A stretch of 64,000 nucleotides of DNA from Diphasiastrum complanatum (GCA_029204225.1 CM055092.1:69446252-69510251); one strand, 5' to 3'. Positions 39,543-52,036 are shown, counted from the stretch's first letter. Notes: generated from the letters alone by a model not told the origin. Made by a program: numbers and translations.

Positions 39543-42500
39543 ATGGCGGACGCGAAGACCTACACCATCCGCACGCGGAAGTTCATGACCAATCGTTTGT
39601 TGTCCCGTAAACAATTTGTAAGTAGCGTGTATTGGAGTTTCCTGTTTTAGCCTTCATTTTTTTGAAGTCAGATCCATCGATCTTGAATCTGGTTTTGAGT
39701 TCAAATGAAGATGTATTAACAGTTTCTGCATGTGTCATGGCGCGCTTCATTCTGTGGCATGTGATTGCTGTAGCCATTGTAATGAATTTGAAGCAAGAAT
39801 GTTTGCAGATAGCTGTTTAACTTTCTTTGAAATTTTGTACTCAAATATATTTATGTAGAGTTTCTGTAGTTTTGCGGTTTTTGTTAGCGAAGCGATTGCG
39901 TTCTCTTGCAGTTATTTTGTTCCTATTGCTCTTTATCCGAGCACATTGGCTTTTTTATTTTATTTTGGTAAGCTCAGTATGGCCTAAATTTTAGATAAGC
40001 AGTTCTTACAAACGTGTTTATGCATACCAATATTTCAATAGGCAACTATAAGATAAAATTCCTGACCAGGAAGGTGTATGTGTAGCTGCTCAAGTGTAGA
40101 ATTCTTTTAAATGCCGATCTTTTGAACCCCAGTCATTCTTTGCAAACGTTCAAATTTCTATCAAAAGCTGTGATAAAGTCTTCTCAATTTGTTAGATTCA
40201 GTCTCTTAAACTTACGTATCTTTTAAGTGATTTGCAGTTAACTGCTTGTCGCGTTTATCATAGTTCAGTAAAACGTTATTTTTCGTCATTATTTCATGAA
40301 ATTGATACAGTGCTTTTGTTGAGAACAGGACGTGACTTTTGCTCAAAACAAAAGGACATTGTTCGGAACAGCAGTCAAGTTGAGACTAACTGTTCTCAAC
40401 ATAAATCATTTAATTATAACTGAGTGAATATAGCATGAAAGGGACTACCGCAATCAGAAAGTGCAAACTAGCCATGTGTTCTTTTCATATACTCTAGGCT
40501 AACCTAGCTGTTGGTCCATGCTAGATGCAACGAGGCTCTCAATTGAAAGATGCCTCTTTATTCGTCCCTTACCTAGACCTATTTTCAGGGGGCTCGTCTT
40601 ACACTCTACTAATTTGCCTACCTGTTTATACTTCTCAACTTAATGTAACATTTTGCCAAATATTATCTATGCATTCTGGGACATTGTTCAACGATGAATG
40701 TAAGTGATCATGAATCATTTTTTTATTGTACAGTGATATTTTTTTGTTTTCTTTGACAGTATTCTGACGTCTGATTTCAGTCGTTATTTGACTAATTTTT
40801 TCTTGCAGGTTATTGATGTTCTGCATCCAGGACGTCCAAATGTTTCAAAGGTACAGAATTTTCCTATTCTATCTGAAGCTTTAATGTCTTATATAGGGAA
40901 TTAATGCAGAAATAATGGCTGCTTGTTTCGTATCTAATTTGCGAGGATATCGATTACCTTCAATGGACTTGAAATTACCTTGAAGGGGGAGGGAACAGAA
41001 ACTGGGCTATTCCTTTGTAATGGCCTTCTAGAATTTTTGTTCCTCGCTTTGAGTTCAATACTGTGAGCATTTGGTGCATTCATTGCAAGAGTTTGAAAAT
41101 GGGATTGAGTTCACATTGGTAGAAATATGAAAACTTATGCTCTCTTTCAAATCGAACTCTAAAATTGGAGTTCAAAGCCTTATTTGAAAAATGCCTGTGG
41201 CTCGTGTTGATGAATCATGAATGCATTTGTACTATTCATGCTAAGTTTCTTCGAATGCGGTTCTAGGCTCTTAGCCTTCAGATTCTATCCTGAACTTAAA
41301 ATTTTTCTAAAGAATCTCAATAAACCCTTTGTAGTGTGTCAACTAGAATCTCAATATGAAGATTGCATGTCTACTTTGTCATGTTGGGTGCTCTCCTAGA
41401 CATAACATGGATAGATTTTTCCGCCATATCAGTGGGCAGCTGTTCTCATCTGAGATCTTCTTCCAATTTGCGGGCAACTGGTTTATGCTGATTTTTCGAT
41501 CTTTATTTGTGCAGTTTGCCCACTGGTTACACTTTTTAGCTAGGTTCTCAGCAAGCCTAAATGATGAAATGTAGGAACTTCACGCGGTTAGCCTTGCTCT
41601 TTTGTGATAGCCTTTATCATGTTTGAATTTGCGCTTACCTCCAAAGAAAAAGCTTAGTACATTTTTGTGACAAATCTACGAAGGCCAATTTGGATGCATG
41701 TTTGTGCATGTGACCTACACTTAATCTTGGGCATTAATGAAGTGGGTAGGGGTGTTGTAGCATTTTTTCTGCACATGCATGATGAATATATTCTCACTCC
41801 TGGGACTCTGTAGGTGGACTCCAGAAGGTTAAAGATTGCACATCTTCTTTGCCATATGAGGTAGTAGGTACTATCATTGGAAGTGTATTTATCTACTTCC
41901 AAAGATTTCTATATAGCTTTGATATCTCAAAACCTTATTTTCTGATGCTCCACACACTTAAACATTCAAGGGTGTGTGTTCCCCGAATCAGCACATCACC
42001 TCTGCTACTTCCCATACCACTACCATTACTAGATACATAATTTATTTTACACAACATGCTATAGAGAATCGGCATAACACTTGAAAACTATTCAACGCTG
42101 TGTATATATGTATTCACATATATATACAGGTTAAATTGTGTATCACCTTGTTTGCACTGCATTGTATGTGTGTATATGAACCGACTCCCCCACAAACTCT
42201 AAGTTCAAGGGTGTTACTGGAATAAGTATGAAGGAGTCAGTACTACAGTCTTAAGTCTGAAAATGTACAGTATTCTCAGATATGGTATGACAAATGTACG
42301 GCTTGCAGATCTTAACATTTTGGAACACTCATCCTATATGTATCTCAGAAATCTGTGTTCCAGAATATTTTGCAGCTTTGGCTATATGTCCTGGTAGAGC
42401 AGTACCTGTTTTAAGTTGGTTATATATTCTGAAGAATTTTTTGTCACCTTACTGTAATTTAGAAGCGACATTGCTTCCGATCAGAGAAATTGATATTAGT

Positions 42501-43118
42501 GTTGATACCGCAGGCTCAACTGCGGGAAAAGCTTGCATCATTGTATGAAGTGCGGGATACACAGTCCGTCTTTGTTTTTGGACTTCGCACAAAGTTTGGA
42601 GGAGGAAAATCTACTGGGTTTGGTCTGATTTATGACAATGTAGATGCCGCAAAAAAATTTGAACCCAAGTATCGACTTGTCAGGGTAACATATCTCACAT
42701 CTGCTTTCCTGAAATAAAAGATTAAGTTGTGTGCACGTTCATCCACTAAAAATCTCACGTTAGAATTGTTAGTCTAAAGAAGCAGATCAGAGTTTGCGTT
42801 ACTGACATGTCATTCACTGGCAGAATGGTTTGGCAACTAGAGTGGAGAAGTCCAGAAAACAGATGAAGGAGAGAAAGAATCGTGCCAAGAAAATACGAGG
42901 AGTTAAAAAGGTTAGCACATTTTACTTGAATGTCACAGTGGGTCTGGGCTACTGGGCTGTAAAAATTTGCATATTCTACTTGAAGTTCACTATGGCTCTA
43001 TGGCTCTAGACTTCTAGACTTGCGTGGCTGAAGGTGCAAACTTGACACAAATCATTATGTTTTTCTTGTGCAGACAAAAGCAGCAGGAGATGCTGCCAAG
43101 GGAGGCAAGAAGAAGTAA
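39543..43118 (+). CDS. RPS24: 40S ribosomal protein eS24 (RPS24), five exons
   Basis: Small-subunit ribosomal protein of the cytosolic ribosome. Exons: 39543-39617, 40809-40850, 42514-42684, 42824-42910, 43074-43118 (TAA). All introns are GT-AG and in phase 0 and the product is 139 residues, close to the plant norm. Exon 1 starts [20 protein letters not shown] and ends at KQF before gtaagt. Exon 2 is [14 protein letters not shown]. Exon 3 holds [14 protein letters not shown] and [11 protein letters not shown]. Exon 4 is the basic [20 protein letters not shown] segment ending GVKK. Exon 5 ends in a Lys-rich tail. The ATG is chosen because it aligns with the family N terminus (M[15 protein letters not shown]). 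No stop or frameshift is present, so the gene looks functional. The 1.66-kb second intron is the largest. It is the only housekeeping gene in the window. Confidence 0.97.
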
Positions 43119-45348
43119 GGTGCAGACAGTTGAAAGTGCTTTGGAACATGGTTCTTTCTACGTCCTAAGCTATGTAAAATGTTGGTGCACCTAATTTTTC
43201 TTCAAAACATTCGATTTGACCTGCCTATGGAACATCGGAGCACAGGCCCCAATCAAATGAAGGGGAGTTTTGTTTGAGATTGGGAGATTGTCCCTATTCT
43301 TGTTCCTTAAAGTAGATTAATAGTTAAAGTAATCAGCTGTGAAAGTTCTAGTCTTCTAGAGGATAGTTAATTGGTTATTACAACTTCATAAAGTGATAAA
43401 TCCTTGATAACTGTTATTGGCATTAAAGCTTGAAATGTTATGCTTTGCCCTTTGTGGATGTTAGTAGATGGTTTAGATTCTAATACTTTGTTTTTGAGCT
43501 CGTTTCCTGTATGTGCAGTTCTGTATGCTTGGCTTTATGTCCATGATCTCACACACAGGAATAGGTCAATGTAACTACAAGAGCTGTGTTATTTTTGTTG
43601 TTACAATTTGCAACTCGATTTTGTTTCATCTCTGGTTTAAGGATCTCAACAAAGCATTCAATCAGATTTTTGTTTTACTTTTGTTACAAGCTTACTAGCT
43701 CAGTTATAAATTCGAGCTGAAATATAAATAGAAAGCAATTTCAAAGGAGAAATGTTTTTGTCAAATTTTCGGTTATCATTTACCAATATAATTATGTCAA
43801 TTGATAAGTTCATTTTCTGAGTTGGTGTTGCAACCAGCATTGTAGTTGATGGGTTTAACTTAATGAGTTGACATTTAGATATGAACCCCAATACTGTTCT
43901 GACGTGCAATACTTCTATCATGATCTGGTTTGATGAATTGTAGTTATACAAATGCTTGGTTGGAAGTGCTTGCGGTAAGCAGAAAGGTGAAATCTAACAC
44001 TAACCCGGAAAGTGTTTTGGGAAATCATCTGAAGTAAAACCCAGCTGAATCCATTTGTTTGCAACCAGCATTATAGTTGATGGTTTGAACTTCATGAGTT
44101 GACAGTTAGATATGAACCCCAGTACTGTTCTGACATGCATGCCTTGTTGTGATCTGGTTTGATGATTTGTGGTTATACAAATGCTTGGTGAGAAGTGCTT
44201 GCGGTACGCAGAAAGGTGACATGTAACACTAACACTAACCCAAAAAGTGTTCTGGGGAATCATCCAAGCTGAATCCATTTGTTGTGTTTAGGTACATTCA
44301 CTCTTCTCCAAACTATTTGGTAGGAGTTTTTTGAAAAAATTACCTTGAAATGCTACCAAACAACAAAAATCAGAGCTGGTACCAAGCACTTAATTATGCA
44401 TCAGTGATGTGTTGTTCCTCTTCCAATTATTGGGTATATCCACAACATTTCCATAAAAGTTGTGTTGAAACCAGCTTATTAAATTTGAGATTCAACAAAA
44501 ATAAAGACCTTATTTGTGACTTTTGGAAAGAAAGCTCAACTTGTCAAGGAGTCTGAGACTTTAAAAATAGGGCTGTTATGCAATGAGTGACACCATTGTG
44601 AGGTTTCTTTGAGATCAGGAATTCGATAGAATTGCATGGAAATGAAAAAGCTTTTAACCTCATTTTCTTCAGAAATGCTTTTTGTTTGCTTTGTTTGACA
44701 CACATGACAAGAAACATAACATTTTGCAACAAACAGCTAACAACAATCAATCTGCTGAAAGTAAATCTGTAATAAAATATCTCATTGTGGTCAGTGCACC
44801 ATCTAAAATCCATGAAATACACTTTGAGCATGTCAACTTAATGGCTTAATGGAGCCCTTGCAAGTATGAACTTACTCATGTAAGGTTTGTAACATGATTC
44901 ACCAAAACATACGCTTAAAATTCGGATTCAGAGATATTTAAGAACCACCTTCGGCATACTACTTGGTGTGCATGGTATGTTTGAGCATAATTGTTGATGT
45001 ACAAGGTATATCTAAGCAGGAAATTGTAGCATAGGTAAAATTTTCACCACAAAATCATTTGGGATTATGATTTGAGGTGATAATCAATATAGCCTTTCAT
45101 GATTAACATTTTATGCAATAAACCTTGATACTAGTTATTCCCTTGAATGTTTATGACATCCTATCCCATGGAATGTCACATCAACTAGAGCATAATAATC
45201 AACCTTTTCAATAAATGTCCACACATCAATCCCTCGTCTTTGATAACACTTAAGTGTAATTTCTATTGAATGCTATTACCATGATATTCATCTTGTTGAC
45301 TAGAGCATGGCCTTCAATGAAGGGGTAATTGCTTAGCCAGTTGTAAGG
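43119..45348. other. No gene seen; diverged tandem duplication at 43826-44285
   Basis: Two copies, period about 232 bp, share gcaaccagcat, gttagatatgaacccca-like text, gatctggtttgatga and atacaaatgcttgg. The first few hundred bases after 43118 should hold the eS24 3' UTR. No other coding signal. Confidence 0.6.
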
Positions 45349-45488
45349 GATTTCAAGGAAGATACAATATATGATAGTAGACAAAGCTATGGGTAGCATA
45401 TTAGACTTTAATTTCAACGATTTCAAGGAAGATACAATATATGATAGTAGACAAAGCTATGGGTAGCATATTAGACTTTAATTTCAAC
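45349..45488. repeat. Perfect 70-bp tandem duplication
   Basis: 45349-45418 and 45419-45488 are identical (gatttcaaggaagatacaat ... tagactttaatttcaac), indicating a very recent duplication or an assembly artefact. Confidence 0.95.
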
Positions 45489-45779
45489 GGAGGATTGTTT
45501 TTCTCAAGTCAAAACACCTTTCAATCTTGTGCAAATTTTTGCAAAACGCTTGTCCTTTGGTTCACATGAATGTTCACAAGCACAAGCACTAGAGAAACTC
45601 ATGATGAGCTTATTGTCTATCAAAATATATATGATTGAAATGTATTTTGTTATCTTGGACATAGTAACACTATTTCCATCATTTGCAGCTTTGACATGTG
45701 CTTTGAAATTGAATATGATTTGCATAATGATGCTTGGCAACGATGTACAAGTTTCTCATTTAGTTTAAGTAGATGATAT

Positions 45780-46383
45780 AGATATCAAATTAAAGATCAA
45801 TGAACTGAAAACATTCAAACAAGCTTTGCACGTGTCATTAAGGCATTCAATGATGATCTTGTCAAGCATGTTCATTAGAGTATTGAAATTTTCATGAATC
45901 TTTTGAGGAAGCCCAATCTATTTAAATGTTTCACTCACCAACGATAGCCTTTACTATTTCAAAATTTAGATAAAATTGTTGTGCAATTGCATTCTTTTCA
46001 CTGAAATCATTCATGATACTTGGAAAGTCTATTGAACCTTCTCAATTATGTTTTAGATTATCCAATGCTTCCGGACATTGAAATGTAAAATCTTTGTAAA
46101 CTACATGTATTTCATTCATTGATTCCTCAAAATCTTATTCCTCAAGTGTGTTCAATAGAATACTAAAAATTTCACAAGTCTTCCGAAGATGCCCATTTCT
46201 TTTACAGGTCTTGAAAATCTCCATTGCATCACCAATGTTATCCTTTACTATATCAAATTTAGCATAGAAATGTTAAACAATTGTATCCTCTTCATTGACA
46301 TTATTCGTGATGTCTTTCTCACTAGAAAGTCTATTGAACCTTCTAAACTATGTTTTAGAATATCCAATGCTTCCAAAGAAACG
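45780..46383 (-). pseudogene. Relic of a repeat-containing protein, unknown family
   Basis: On the minus strand two homologous blocks of about 95 codons follow each other. The first: SLEALDILKHSLEGSIDF, then after a frameshift an IVKDNIGDAMEIFKTCKRNG segment and TCEIFSILLNTLEE. The second: EALDNLKHN, EGSIDFPSIMNDFSEKNAIA, QQFYLNFEIVKAIVGE, GLPQKIHENFNTLMNMLDKI. Matching positions (EALD.LKH..EGSIDF; I....F..L.N.L) establish internal duplication at protein level. Several in-frame stops show it is dead. I do not recognise the domain; alpha-helical repeats are likely. Confidence 0.45.
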
Positions 46384-47428
46384 TAAAATATCTGTTAAGT
46401 ACATCTAGATAGACTTTTGCACGTGCTTTACAAGCACTTCATTTTTCCTTTTACCAATAGTTGTTTGCATTATAAAACTAGGTTACGCCAACTTGAAAAA
46501 GCCATGAAAAGTTGTTTAGATCTTAGAAAAGCAACCTACTCGAAAATAAAATCTAGAAAGCTATAGGATATGAGGGTATGCTACATTGCGCTCCAAATTC
46601 TCCTATAGATAGAGTAACCTTGATTCAAGTTTAAAACTCTAGTGGAACCTTTCCACGGGGGTGTGGACACTTGGCAAGAAGGGCAAGGAGGGCATGAAAG
46701 TTGGCGGGCAACCTTTACCACCTCCCATCAATTGCTCTCTTGCGCACTCTTTTGCTATTGTACAAATCCAGTATCACATTCATACACACTAGCCTATTTT
46801 CTTGGATCTTAGTCTACATTGCACACACTTTTGATATTGTACACATGCAATGTGTGCACAACTTCCAAATTTGACTTCTCCATTTCTCTAATGTGCACTT
46901 GTGGCATAGCTTTTGTGCACATAAGCAATTATGGTTCTTGTTTGTTTGCATTATTTTGATATTGATATAACTTGTGTGTTTTTTTCTTTTATGTGGATTA
47001 TTTTATTTCACCGAGATTTTTTTTATTTAATTAATCAATCTAGTTCTATTCTTATTTGTTTTTTTTTTAATGACGAGTTGCGATTTATTGATGTTCTATT
47101 TCTTAACTTAACACTAGAGTCGTCACAAAATGCACACAAAAGTGTGCATTTCAAGCACTTATTCAAAAAATCATATCGCATAAACTATGATAAATCACAT
47201 CAAATCCTTCACATGCGTGTTCTTCATATATACATTTACCGATAAAAAATTTTGAGACCTTCATTTTGATCAACTTATACGTAAGATATGATGTGTCAAA
47301 CATGTCGATATTTTCATATATGGGACTACATTCTTGTGAATTTTATATTCAATTTTTAGCCTGTCTACTTCTAAAAGTCCTATATGATTATAGAATATAA
47401 TACCACGATGTTTTTTGGTTTGTCTACT
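46384..47428. other. No gene seen
   Basis: AT-rich. The open frame 46931-47245 is Phe/Leu/Ile-rich from T tracts and not convincing. Confidence 0.5.
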
Positions 47429-47940
47429 TTAAAAAGTATTATATGACCATAGAAACATGTTTCTCAATTGTAGCAGGTAACTGAGCTGCTTCTCTTGTGA
47501 GACTGCATGTTCTCCCCCAGCGTTGTGTAGCGATAGGAAGAAATTCTTCATCTTCCTAATGAAGCTGGTGAGATCTTTGTCGTCCCATCTTAGATAGGTA
47601 AGCTGATCTTCTAGATGCATATCTGATTTTGAGACTTGGTCTGAAATCTGCTGATGAGTGTATCCCACATCTCTCTAGCATTAGAGATTGATGCAAGGTC
47701 AAGGGTAATGTTGTCTTCGATGGAAGAGGAGATGACGGCTACTGCTTTGTCGTTCTTCTCCTTCCACTCCTGAAGATCTTTGTTCGTGCTGGCTGGCATC
47801 TCTTTGGTGCCATCCACCCACAACCATAACGCTTTTCCTCTCAGGATTAGCAATGTCTTCACGTTCCAAGCAAGAAAGTTTTATCCATCTACTTCAAGTA
47901 CCATGCATATCTTTGATTGGAAGCCATAGTCTCAGTGACG
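47429..47940 (-). pseudogene. Copia gag fragment
   Basis: UBN2-type gag on the minus strand: FLAWNVKTLLILRGKALWLW, NKDLQEWKEKNDKAVAVISS, ISNAREMWDTLISRFQTKSQ, and after a frameshift HLEDQLTYLRW, LTSFIRKMKNFFLSLHNAGG and EKQLSYLL. The start lies near 47925 (minus-strand ATGGCTTCC). No zinc knuckle or pol follows; the fragment stops near 47429. Confidence 0.8.
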
Positions 47941-47980
47941 AGGCTCTGATTAAGCCTTATAGCTCTGATAAGCATTCTTG

Positions 47981-48250
47981 GCTCTGATACCACTGTTGGA
48001 ATCGCACGCTAGCTTTGATGCCACTGATGAAACTGTGAGGATTCCGATGAAGCTCAGATAGAGCCGATTTGTCGAATAAGGCTACTGTCTCAACCCGCGA
48101 TCAATCATCCTCCGAACGGCAGACAACTACTGCTAATCTGACAATAAGTTTATGAACAGCAGATAATGTCTTAATGACAGCGAAAATATTGTTAGATTTC
48201 TTATGCTCAAACTTAAACAAATTGTTCAACAGGACGTGTCATATGCTCAT
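47981..48250 (-). mobile_element. PBS and start of the LTR belonging to the 47.4-47.9 kb gag fragment
   Basis: gctctgatacca (47981-47992) is the complement of the copia PBS, 50-60 bp before the gag start. A tgttgg follows at 47994, so an LTR would end in CA here on the minus strand. The right edge is not determined. Confidence 0.5.
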
Positions 48251-48379
48251 TGGGACACTTGGTCCAATGCATGAGTGACACGTGTCAGACTGTCCACCTA
48301 CTTAGAAATCATTTTAAAGACACCTTTGCCTTTTTCGCCTTTTTCGCTCCTTAGCAAAAAATGCGACACACTGGCCAAG

Positions 48380-48742
48380 TGGCCAGAATACCTTAGAAAT
48401 CATTTCAAGCTTGATGGAAATGGAAATGCTAATCTTTGCTTGGATATTGTGCTACAAGGAAAGCTATCAAGTGAAGATCTATGGCATAGGAGGTTGGGCC
48501 ATCCCAACTCCAAGGCCATGCAATCTATGTGCAAGTTGGAGCTAGCACATGGTTTGCCTAAGTCCATGATCAAGGAGCCAAGTCCTTGTGATGCATGTGC
48601 ATTGGCCAAATTACATGCAAAGCCACATCAAAGATCAACCATCAAGTCCAAAGCACCTTTGGAACTCATCCATAGTGACATCCATCTCTCATCCACCAAG
48701 AGCAAGGGTGGAACAACATGTTTTATAACATTTATTGAATAG
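48380..48742 (+). pseudogene. Copia GAG-pre-integrase and integrase N terminus
   Basis: SEDLWHRRLGHPNSKAMQSM, then ELAHGLPKSMIKE, CDACALAKLH (zinc CxxC), APLELIHSDI (first catalytic Asp), then TTCFITFIE and stop, just where TFIDDYSR is expected. Only this piece of pol is present, in plus orientation, opposite to the gag fragment to its left. Confidence 0.85.
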
Positions 48743-48749
48743 ATGTTGG

Positions 48750-49190
48750 TTCAATCCGACAATACCTTGCAAGCACTACAAGAAGAAGGGACATTTTGCA
48801 TATGAGTGCAGATTCAACCCAAAAAGAAAGAACAAGACTGAAAAGGCCAATGTTGCAGAGTCGTCAAATGATGCACACAAGAGCGACTAAGCCTTCACAA
48901 TATTCAATGAGGCTTCAACAAGCTTTATAGAGCAAGACTACGACGTGGTCATAGACTCAAGAGCAACTTCACACATTACTTGCAACAAGAAAGTCTTGGT
49001 TAGCTACAGAGAACTCAAAAACAATAGAGCAGTGATTCTATGCGATGAGAGCCGACACGATGTCAAGGGCATCGGGACTCTACAGCTACGAACACTGTCG
49101 GGACAGGCAGAGCTACCAGGAGCACTCTATGCACCCTCACTAAGAAGAGATCTCCTATCTGTGTCAAAGATGGCGGATCTTGGAATTTGA
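48750..49190 (+). pseudogene. Copia gag C terminus and protease, from a different copy
   Basis: Zinc knuckle at 48768-48809 with the second Cys replaced by Tyr (CKHYKKKGHFAYEC), then an Asp-Val-Val-Ile-Asp-Ser-Arg-Ala protease site where the family has Asp-Ser-Gly, then LPGALYAPSLRRDLLSVSKM. Protease normally precedes GAG-pre-integrase, so the order here (48380 then 48750) shows two joined fragments and not one element. Both residue changes are G-to-A on this strand. Confidence 0.8.
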
Positions 49191-49398
49191 GTTTTATTCA
49201 ATGGCAGTATATGTCGAATGATCGAGGTAAGAATGAACAAGCTGCTCACTATTGGGTCCAGGGAAGGTAAATGATGCACCATCTCTCACACCATTTTGTC
49301 CACATGCCCTCGCGCACCCAGGTAACGTTTTCCATGATCCCAGGGGATGCTAAGAACAACAAGCATTTTGTCCACGAGCCCCACGTGATATGTCTGTC

Positions 49399-49403
<5 letters not shown>

Positions 49404-49483
<80 letters not shown>
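49404..49483. repeat. (CT)n microsatellite
   Basis: About 40 CT units, 25 bp left of the LTR at 49509. Confidence 0.98.
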
Positions 49484-49486
<3 letters not shown>

Positions 49487-49508
49487 TGACATTCTCTGCA
49501 CTTTTTCC

Positions 49509-50338
49509 TGTGGAAAAAGTACAAAAAGGACCAAGAGTGGATCCTAATCTGATCCTCAAGAGGGATTGGTTGTCAGATTACTTGATCTATCAATCTACTT
49601 CAGATTAAGATCAATCTAGATCAATTCTAGACACAAAATCCTAACAAGAACAATCATTAATTGAAGGTAAGTGTACTTTATGGTTTCACACATGTGAAAC
49701 ACTATCTGAGTACGGACTCCAATCTGAAAATCAAGTACACATTGATAACACCTCAAAACAATCAAAACAAATGTAGACAAATGGAGAGAATCACTCAAAA
49801 TTGCTTCCAAAACCAAGATTGATGTCTCACATTGATTATGGCCAAATGTGGCTCTATATATACAATATGTGGGAGCTCGTGGTACTGATCATCCCTCTGA
49901 TCCCACGTGTGAAGGTGCTTTTTCATATGATGATTCATCATGCAAAACTGACACTTGGACAAGACCTTATATTTTGAGCACTTTTGGTCCATTTTCCTTC
50001 TATATGGAGATCTATTTGGAAATCTTCTAGAAGTCAAAATTCGCCTACTTCAGCTTATTCCACACATGTGAGTTGTCCTCTACACATGGGATATGACACC
50101 TAACCAAAGGATGTGGCTCATGCAATCAATAGATTGATGCCATGTGTCATATGTCTAGAAAACTAGTTTTTGGCCTTTTTAGCCACTAGAACTTGAATTA
50201 AATCATATGTACAACCTATATGATTATGGTACATGACAAGTACACTATTTTCACACGTGGGAACAGGCTCCACACATGTGTGTTTATCTATATACAAGAT
50301 TTTTGGCCTCTACCAAGCTTATTTTTGCATTTTTCACA
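49509..50338 (-). mobile_element. Copia-type element 3: 3' LTR (minus strand)
   Basis: 830 bp, TGTGGAAAAAG...TTTTTCACA as written. About 16 substitutions plus a 2-bp indel from the partner 54022-54853 (about 2 percent), the youngest LTR pair here. TSD tttcc at 49504-49508 equals 54854-54858. The polypurine tract (complement of ctcctcctcaaa, 50339-50350) is adjacent. Several palindromes of the CACATGTG/CACGTG type are present. Confidence 0.95.
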
Positions 50339-50578
50339 CTCCTCCTCAAAAATCTAGCTTGGTAAATCTAGCTTGATGGAAAACGTGATGATCTTGAACT
50401 TGACTCCATGGGCTGAATTGGTCTTTGCTAGTTCAAAAGGTGTGAAGATCAGCCAATGAGCTTGATGTTGATCTGAAATCACCATATCCATGATAGTGCT
50501 TCTTTGATGTTGACATCTTTGATGAGCTTGAGAGCTTTGCACCATCCTAGCACCTCCAAAATTGATTCCTTCCAAATT

Positions 50579-51295
50579 TCATGTAGATGCTTGACTTTGA
50601 GGCTTGCTCCTTGCATGCTCCTTCATGAGAAAATAAATATTTCTTGTTGATTTATTAGGATCACAAAGATCTAACATCATGTTACCAGGATCTAGAGAAT
50701 TAGACTCATCCAAATTGGCAAGACTATGCATGCTATAATAACAAAGTGTTTGCATCATATCTTCATGCTTGTTTACCATGCTAATCTCTGATCCAATGAG
50801 GCTAAATACTTCATTATGGAGATAAGTGTCTTTAGAAGATGATTCACTTACTCTCATAAAGAGTTTACAATTTGCCTCAATACAAATTTTCAAATTATGA
50901 GTGAACAAATCACTTTTGCTCTTGCATGACTCAAGAGCATACATTTGATGAAATAACCATTTGCTTTCTAATTGATTTAAAATCAATTTCAACCTTTTAA
51001 GAAAATCATCTATGTTCTCAAGAGAGACTTCATACTCAACTAGTATGGTTTTACTCCAATTTTGAGATGCAATGATCTCACTAAAGCAAATTGATTTATC
51101 AAATGACATAAGAGAAATAAGTATGTGATGTATACCATATGAGATATGCTCCTCTTTCCCTTGAAATGTGAGCCACATGGACTCAACCATATTTCTTGAG
51201 TTTCTTTTTGGAATCACAATTTGAGAAGGTCTCTCCTCCTCAATCCTAGGCACACTTGAACCTTGAGAAGGATTCTCCTCCTCAATCCTTGGCAC
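50579..51295 (-). pseudogene. Element 3 ORF B: copia integrase/RT linker fused to an unassigned domain
   Basis: 238 codons without a stop. The N terminus (PRIEEENPSQGSSVPRIEEE, IVIPKRNSRNMVESMWLTFQ) and ICFSEIIASQNWSKTILVEY resemble the copia linker and the start of RT (SFxEAxxSxxWxxAMxxEY). The RT proper ([15 protein letters not shown]) is absent. Instead there are CKLFMRVSESSSKDTYLHNE and VFSLIGSEISM, which recur in ORF A next to it. Either heavily diverged non-coding sequence or a captured/rearranged domain; the long open frame in AT-rich DNA is notable. Confidence 0.45.
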
Positions 51296-51355
51296 ATTTG
51301 AACCTTGAGATGACTCCTTAAGATCCTCTTCATGGTGCTCCTTTTTGATGGAAAT

Positions 51356-52036
51356 TTAAGACCTCCATGTCTCATAATGATCACAACAACTATGACCACA
51401 CAATATGCACTTCCTATGATTATCAAAATTACTTATGCTAAAAACATAAGTCCAAAAATCACCACAACTTGGCATGATTTTTCTAATATTGAAATCAAAA
51501 GGCACTTCCATCTCAATAAGGCTAACTACTTGCTTATGGATATAAGTGTCCACTTTGGATGCTTCACTTATTCTCATAAGAAGTTTACAACTTGCCTTTA
51601 AGATTGAAAACTTACAATTTTCATCTTTATGAATGAACACATCATTCATGATCTTATTGAAACCAAAAGATCCTACATTATGAAGATATTTCCATTTCCT
51701 TGACTTCATAACTAATGTAAGCTTACAAGGAAAACATATTTTGCTATTTTTTAAGGCATCACACTTAACTAGTATTGCCTTAATCCACCTTTGAGATACA
51801 AAAATCTCTTCAAAGCAAAATGGTTCTTCATAAGTTGACATGAGCGCATAAATGAAACTATTTTCATTTTGTGATTGCTCCTTATTCTTGATTGATTTCT
51901 CTTGGATAATAACAATAAGTTTGAACTTGTCCAAAGTTCCAAGCAAAATACTTTCCAAGGACATGAAATAAATCCAAGTTACTTTCATGAAAGTGACATC
52001 TATCTTTGCATCTTGAACCAAACAATGCACTTCCAA
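51356..52036 (-). pseudogene. Element 3 ORF A: diverged duplicate of ORF B
   Basis: 226 codons. ALMSTYEEPFCFEEIFVSQR and WIKAILVKCDALKN parallel LMSFDKSICFSEIIASQN and WSKTILVEYEVSLEN of ORF B. ASCKLLMRISEASKVDTYIH and KQVVSLIEMEV parallel ANCKLFMRVSESSSKDTYLH and NEVFSLIGSEI. So ORFs A and B are ancient tandem copies of about 110 codons. Located downstream of the zinc-knuckle region in the element's sense direction. No catalytic motif recognised. Confidence 0.45.
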
